Shown here: one piece after another, positions 6,305-9,434 of the stretch | How positions within the stretch are numbered: the stretch's first letter is position 1 | How the letters are laid out: every line of letters begins with the position of its first letter | Source of the DNA: Candidatus Bathyarchaeota archaeon | Lineage (GTDB): Archaea > Thermoproteota > Bathyarchaeia > Bathyarchaeales > Bathyarchaeaceae | Direction: 5' to 3' | Length of the DNA: 9,434 nt | NCBI GenBank assembly: GCA_020344715.1 | Contig: CP070828.1 | Span: forward strand, 439,942 to 449,375 | Notes under the pieces: generated by a model | Databases searched by the model: none | What the model was told of the DNA's origin: nothing | Seen by the model: the letters and a program-made list of their open reading frames with translations, nothing else | Translations under genes and position numbers: made by a program

Positions 6305-8545
6305 TTGAAGAGAGAGAAATCGACAGAAAACTATTTTGGAGACGAAAGCGAGGTCATTCGAGGCAAAAAATGGAACTGGAACACATTCAAAACCACAGAG
6401 GACTATCCAGTTTCCCCTAACCTTCTTGATTGGGTAATTGGGCAAGAAAGAGCCCTCGGCGAATGCTATCTCTGCCTTGAAGAGTGGGTACATAAACTCA
6501 AACACCTCAAGAAAGAAAACTGGTATGAAAAATGGAAAGACCCGAATAAGGAAAAACCGACCTCAACTAAGGCTGCTCCTCCAGGTCCTTATCTTCTTTT
6601 GCTCGGAGACCCAGGAACGGGAAAATCCCTTATTGGAAGAGCGCTGGCCGCTCACCTGACCGAGCTATACGAGAGCCACAAGATACACCTTCAAGATGTA
6701 GTCTGCTGGCCAAATGACATCACTCCGAGCGAACCTAAAATCTCCTGCCATCCCGCCGGCGAAGCCAAACGGATAATCTTCAAACAGAAGCTGAAAGAAG
6801 CCAAGAAGCTGTTCCTAGTGAGAATTGGAGTAAAATTCGTAACCTATCTGCTGATAGCCATCGCTGCGATTTTCTTGTTCGCAGGGTTCTTCTACATATG
6901 GCAACAGAAACTCCATTGGGATGCAAACGAAATGACCATAACCGGCGAGACATTGCAGGCTTCTTATCAAAATAATTTTTCCAAATATATACTGGACTCA
7001 TTTATCTCTATCGGGGTCACGACTTTCCTTCCAGCTGGAACATTGTTGATGTTCCTGATCTTGGTGAACATCATCGGACGTTTCGGGATCATGTCTGGCG
7101 CCAAAGGAATCAGTGGAGCCAAAGCAAGCAACGTGCCAAAACTGATAGTTGATAATGCAAGAAAAGTCGCCCCTTTCATAGATGCCACAGGTCATGGTTC
7201 TGCGCAGCTTTTCGGGAGCATAGCGTGGGATCCACTGCAGACCGGTGGACTGGGAACACCCGAACATCAAAGAGTGACTGCAGGCGACGTCCATCAAGCA
7301 CACATGGGAATTCTCTTCATAGATGAAATAAAGAACTTGAAAGAAAATGGAGCCGTTACTCTGCTCACAGTCCTCGAAGACGGCCAGTTACCTATAACTC
7401 TGAGAAGTCGCTGGGATCAAGGTGCAACCTCAGCCATGGCCGTGGCTACAGAACCCGTTCCTTGCATGGACTTCTTGGTAGGCGCCGGAAACTTTGATTC
7501 AATCAGTCAAATTCACCCAGCTTTGATGGACAGAATCTATGGATATGGCAAGGTTGTTCGTATGAACAATTACATGCCGAACACGTTGGAGAATAGGCGC
7601 AAGTACGTTCAGTTCATCGCGCAAGAAGTGAAACGATTCCATCTGATTCCATTCAGTCGCGAAGCATGCTCGGAGCTGCTTGATGAAGGGCGACGAAGAA
7701 GCAACAAACGAGATGCGTTAACAACCAAGTTTCGACCTTTAATCGCCATTGTCAAAACTGCTGCGACTTTGGCGATGAATGAAAACCTGGAGGTTGTTGA
7801 GAGAAAACATGTAAACGAAGCCATAGAGAAACATTGCAAGACTATCCAGAAACAGATCCTAGAGCACTATGTCAGCGAGAGGGGACAACTTCTGGAAATC
7901 AGTCCTGAAGGAGAAAGGCTTGGACAAATCTACGGCCTGGCAATCATCAACGACCCTTACAGTGGTGAGATGACAGGAAACGTTTTGACAGTCAAAGGCT
8001 TCCTTGAAAAACGAAGTGACAGACTGGGGAACTCGTTGAAAGGTTACTACAAGGTGACCGGAACGGCCAAAAGCGGAAAGGAATTGATGATAGCAGACAG
8101 CATAGCCAAAGTCAGAAGCGTCATATTACAGAAATATGGCGTCGACATTGCCCAAGACTACTTCACTCATATAGACTTTGCCCAAGCCTATGGAGTTGAC
8201 GGCCCAAGCGCAGGTGTAACCATGGCGATTCTCCTCTGTTCGCTAATCGAAGGGAAACCTGTCAGACAAGACGTAGCGGTGACTGGCGAAATCAACGTGG
8301 GAGTCGGCGGTGTAATTCAGGTGACGGCAGTGGGTGGTCTACATGAGAAAATCAAGGCCGCAGAAACTTGGGGCTTCAAGAGGGTGATCATTCCGGCTAA
8401 GAACTACAAGCATTCCATCGATACAAGAGATTATGAGATAGAAGTGATTCCAGGTGAAACGTTGGAAGACTACCTAAAAGGATGTCTCGTCGATTATAAC
8501 CTTGAACAGCTTTACCCAGACAAGTTTCGCCACAAACCAGTCTAG
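6305..8545 (+). CDS. lonB: membrane-anchored ATP-dependent Lon protease (LonB type, LonA-like active site)
   Basis: A 746-residue AAA+ serine protease that unfolds and degrades proteins at the cytoplasmic membrane. After a short N-terminus come VIGQE (44-48), Walker A GDPGTGKS (101-108), two hydrophobic helices at about 171-198 and 234-258, FGSIAWDPLQTGGLGTPEHQ (303-322), Walker B ILFIDEI (336-342), sensor AGN (394-396) and HPALMDRI (404-411). The protease domain has catalytic Ser635 in DGPSAG (632-637) and Lys682 in GGLHEK (677-682). Membrane helices between the Walker motifs and no LonA N-terminal domain mark it as LonB. The protease motifs, however, resemble LonA rather than the archaeal GDSAS/GGVxxK forms. 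Roughly 32 extra residues lie between VIGQ and Walker A. TTG 6305 is chosen because of AGGTG upstream; the frame is open to GTG 6185, but those 40 residues are not family-like. The stop overlaps that of dinB. Confidence 0.93.
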   Translation: MKREKSTENYFGDESEVIRGKKWNWNTFKTTEDYPVSPNLLDWVIGQERALGECYLCLEEWVHKLKHLKKENWYEKWKDPNKEKPTSTKAAPPGPYLLLLGDPGTGKSLIGRALAAHLTELYESHKIHLQDVVCWPNDITPSEPKISCHPAGEAKRIIFKQKLKEAKKLFLVRIGVKFVTYLLIAIAAIFLFAGFFYIWQQKLHWDANEMTITGETLQASYQNNFSKYILDSFISIGVTTFLPAGTLLMFLILVNIIGRFGIMSGAKGISGAKASNVPKLIVDNARKVAPFIDATGHGSAQLFGSIAWDPLQTGGLGTPEHQRVTAGDVHQAHMGILFIDEIKNLKENGAVTLLTVLEDGQLPITLRSRWDQGATSAMAVATEPVPCMDFLVGAGNFDSISQIHPALMDRIYGYGKVVRMNNYMPNTLENRRKYVQFIAQEVKRFHLIPFSREACSELLDEGRRRSNKRDALTTKFRPLIAIVKTAATLAMNENLEVVERKHVNEAIEKHCKTIQKQILEHYVSERGQLLEISPEGERLGQIYGLAIINDPYSGEMTGNVLTVKGFLEKRSDRLGNSLKGYYKVTGTAKSGKELMIADSIAKVRSVILQKYGVDIAQDYFTHIDFAQAYGVDGPSAGVTMAILLCSLIEGKPVRQDVAVTGEINVGVGGVIQVTAVGGLHEKIKAAETWGFKRVIIPAKNYKHSIDTRDYEIEVIPGETLEDYLKGCLVDYNLEQLYPDKFRHKPV

Positions 8546-9434
8546 AGTAATCTCTTCTGCTTTTCACCTGAAATAAGATTCGAAAGCCTAACGCCCACTA
8601 GCCTCACTTTTCTGTCACCGCGTAGAAACTCGTGAATCAGTTCACGTGCCGTCTTTTGAACATCTTCAAGTCGGTTAGTTTGAAACGGCAAAGTTCTGCC
8701 GTGAGTGTGAGTTTCGAAGTTTTCGTACCGAATTTTCACGGTAACAGTTTTGCAAGTGAAATTCGACTCCACAAGTTGTTTATGCACAGTTTCCGCGAGA
8801 GCATCTAAAGTTTCAAGAATGAAATCAACGTCTGAGGTATCTTCTTCAAAAGTTGTATCCCTACTCATCGATTTGATTTCCCACCGTTCCTGGACCTCGC
8901 TATGGTCAATCCCCTGCGCTGAAAGATACATCTGTCCGCCCCAGACGCCGAATTTTTCAGCAAGCATGGACGGGTCATAATTTGCGAGATCACCGATCGT
9001 TTCTATGCCAAGGGCGTTGAGTCTGCGCGTGGTCTTCTTGCCTACGTACAACAGCTTGTTAACGGGAAGCGGCGCCAGAAAAGCTTCTACATCTTTTTCT
9101 TCAACCGCGGTCAAGCCGTTTGGCTTCTCGAAGTCACTAGCTATTTTCGCCACTAGTTTGTTGGGTCCAATACCAACCGAACAAGTCAGCTTCTCATTTT
9201 TGTAAATTTCTGTTTTGATCTTTTGTGCTAGTTCGCGGGCGTCTTCAAAATCCTCAACCTTTGAACTTACATCTAGAAATGCTTCGTCAATGCCCCACTG
9301 TTCGAATTTGTCCGCATATCTCCGCAAGATCTTCATGATTCTGGAAGAGACTTCCGTGTAGAGTTTGTAGTCGACAGGCAAGTAAACCGCGTGAGGACAA
9401 CGTTGCCAGGCTCTTGAGATGGGCATGCCCGATC
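8542..9434 (-). CDS. dinB: DNA polymerase IV (Y-family, Dpo4/DinB), 5' end outside window
   Basis: Translesion DNA polymerase of the Y family. The visible 297 codons lack the start: the frame continues past the window edge as ...SGMPISRAW, and by comparison with Dpo4 about 60 N-terminal residues with the first catalytic Asp are missing. Counting from Met at 9426, seen are SSRIM (27-31), the palm motif GIDEAFLDVS (45-54) with catalytic Asp47 and Glu48, SVGIGPNKLVAKIASDFEKP (83-102), the thumb helix-hairpin-helix region (YVGKKTTRRLNALGIETIGD, 127-146) and the little-finger domain starting near KSMSRDTTFEED (185-196). A Gly replaces the usual Ser before Asp-Glu. The protein ends in KQKRLL, the first part of a PIP box, with the TAG stop overlapping lonB by four bases; a frameshift is suspected. 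Met 9426 is internal, not the start. Confidence 0.93.
   Translation of the reverse strand, partial: SGMPISRAWQRCPHAVYLPVDYKLYTEVSSRIMKILRRYADKFEQWGIDEAFLDVSSKVEDFEDARELAQKIKTEIYKNEKLTCSVGIGPNKLVAKIASDFEKPNGLTAVEEKDVEAFLAPLPVNKLLYVGKKTTRRLNALGIETIGDLANYDPSMLAEKFGVWGGQMYLSAQGIDHSEVQERWEIKSMSRDTTFEEDTSDVDFILETLDALAETVHKQLVESNFTCKTVTVKIRYENFETHTHGRTLPFQTNRLEDVQKTARELIHEFLRGDRKVRLVGVRLSNLISGEKQKRLL

Noticed and set aside
8542..8544. UAG read-through (for example pyrrolysine) extending DinB
   Set aside because: Read-through in the same frame gives only nine more codons before TAA and no PIP box. Four of seven genes here end in TAG, so TAG is an ordinary stop.
1..9434. CRISPR array, insertion sequence, tRNA, rRNA, toxin-antitoxin or defence cassette
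   Set aside because: No spaced direct repeats, transposase, terminal inverted repeats, tRNA cloverleaf or rRNA-like sequence was found. The recognisable genes are core cellular functions, plus one DUF454 protein and one MBL hydrolase of unknown role.

Overview
The window looks like a stretch of archaeal chromosome made mostly of single-copy housekeeping genes. The evidence is the families present: an aRF1-type release factor with NIKS and GGQ motifs, a valyl-tRNA synthetase of the archaeal type (HMGN signature), a short archaeal-type UMP kinase, a membrane-anchored LonB-type AAA+ protease and a Dpo4/DinB-type Y-family polymerase. Start regions also look archaeal: TATA-like A/T boxes about 25 bases before short leaders, strong GGAGG/AGGTG ribosome binding sites, and GTG/TTG starts. 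By general resemblance I would guess the Bathyarchaeia/TACK side, but this cannot be settled by eye.

Layout from left to right. Positions 1-113 are ambiguous, with short open frames on both strands that run off the edge. A small DUF454 (YbaN-like) membrane protein (114-539, minus) diverges from prf1 (708-1970, plus) across a 168-base region carrying an imperfect inverted repeat. prf1 converges on valS (1967-4420, minus) with overlapping stop codons. An MBL-fold metallohydrolase (4483-5325, minus) lies 62 bases upstream of valS on the same strand. It diverges from pyrH (5435-6109, plus), which is followed on the same strand by lonB (6305-8545). lonB converges on dinB (8542 to beyond 9434, minus), again with overlapping stops.

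Together the genes cover translation termination, tRNA charging, pyrimidine nucleotide synthesis, membrane-linked proteolysis and translesion synthesis. There is no sign of a dedicated operon system, defence island, mobile element, CRISPR array, tRNA or rRNA.

The points most worth checking are in the right half. The Lon protein joins a LonB-like ATPase with two membrane segments to a protease site with LonA-like signatures (DGPSAG, GGLHEK), plus about 32 extra residues before Walker A. dinB ends at QKRLL, part-way through a likely PCNA-interacting (PIP) box. The missing residues D-W-F appear in another frame immediately after a CTCT duplication, which suggests a two-base frameshift at the lonB/dinB junction. 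Several starts are better placed downstream of the longest open frame (prf1 at 708, pyrH at 5435, lonB at 6305).
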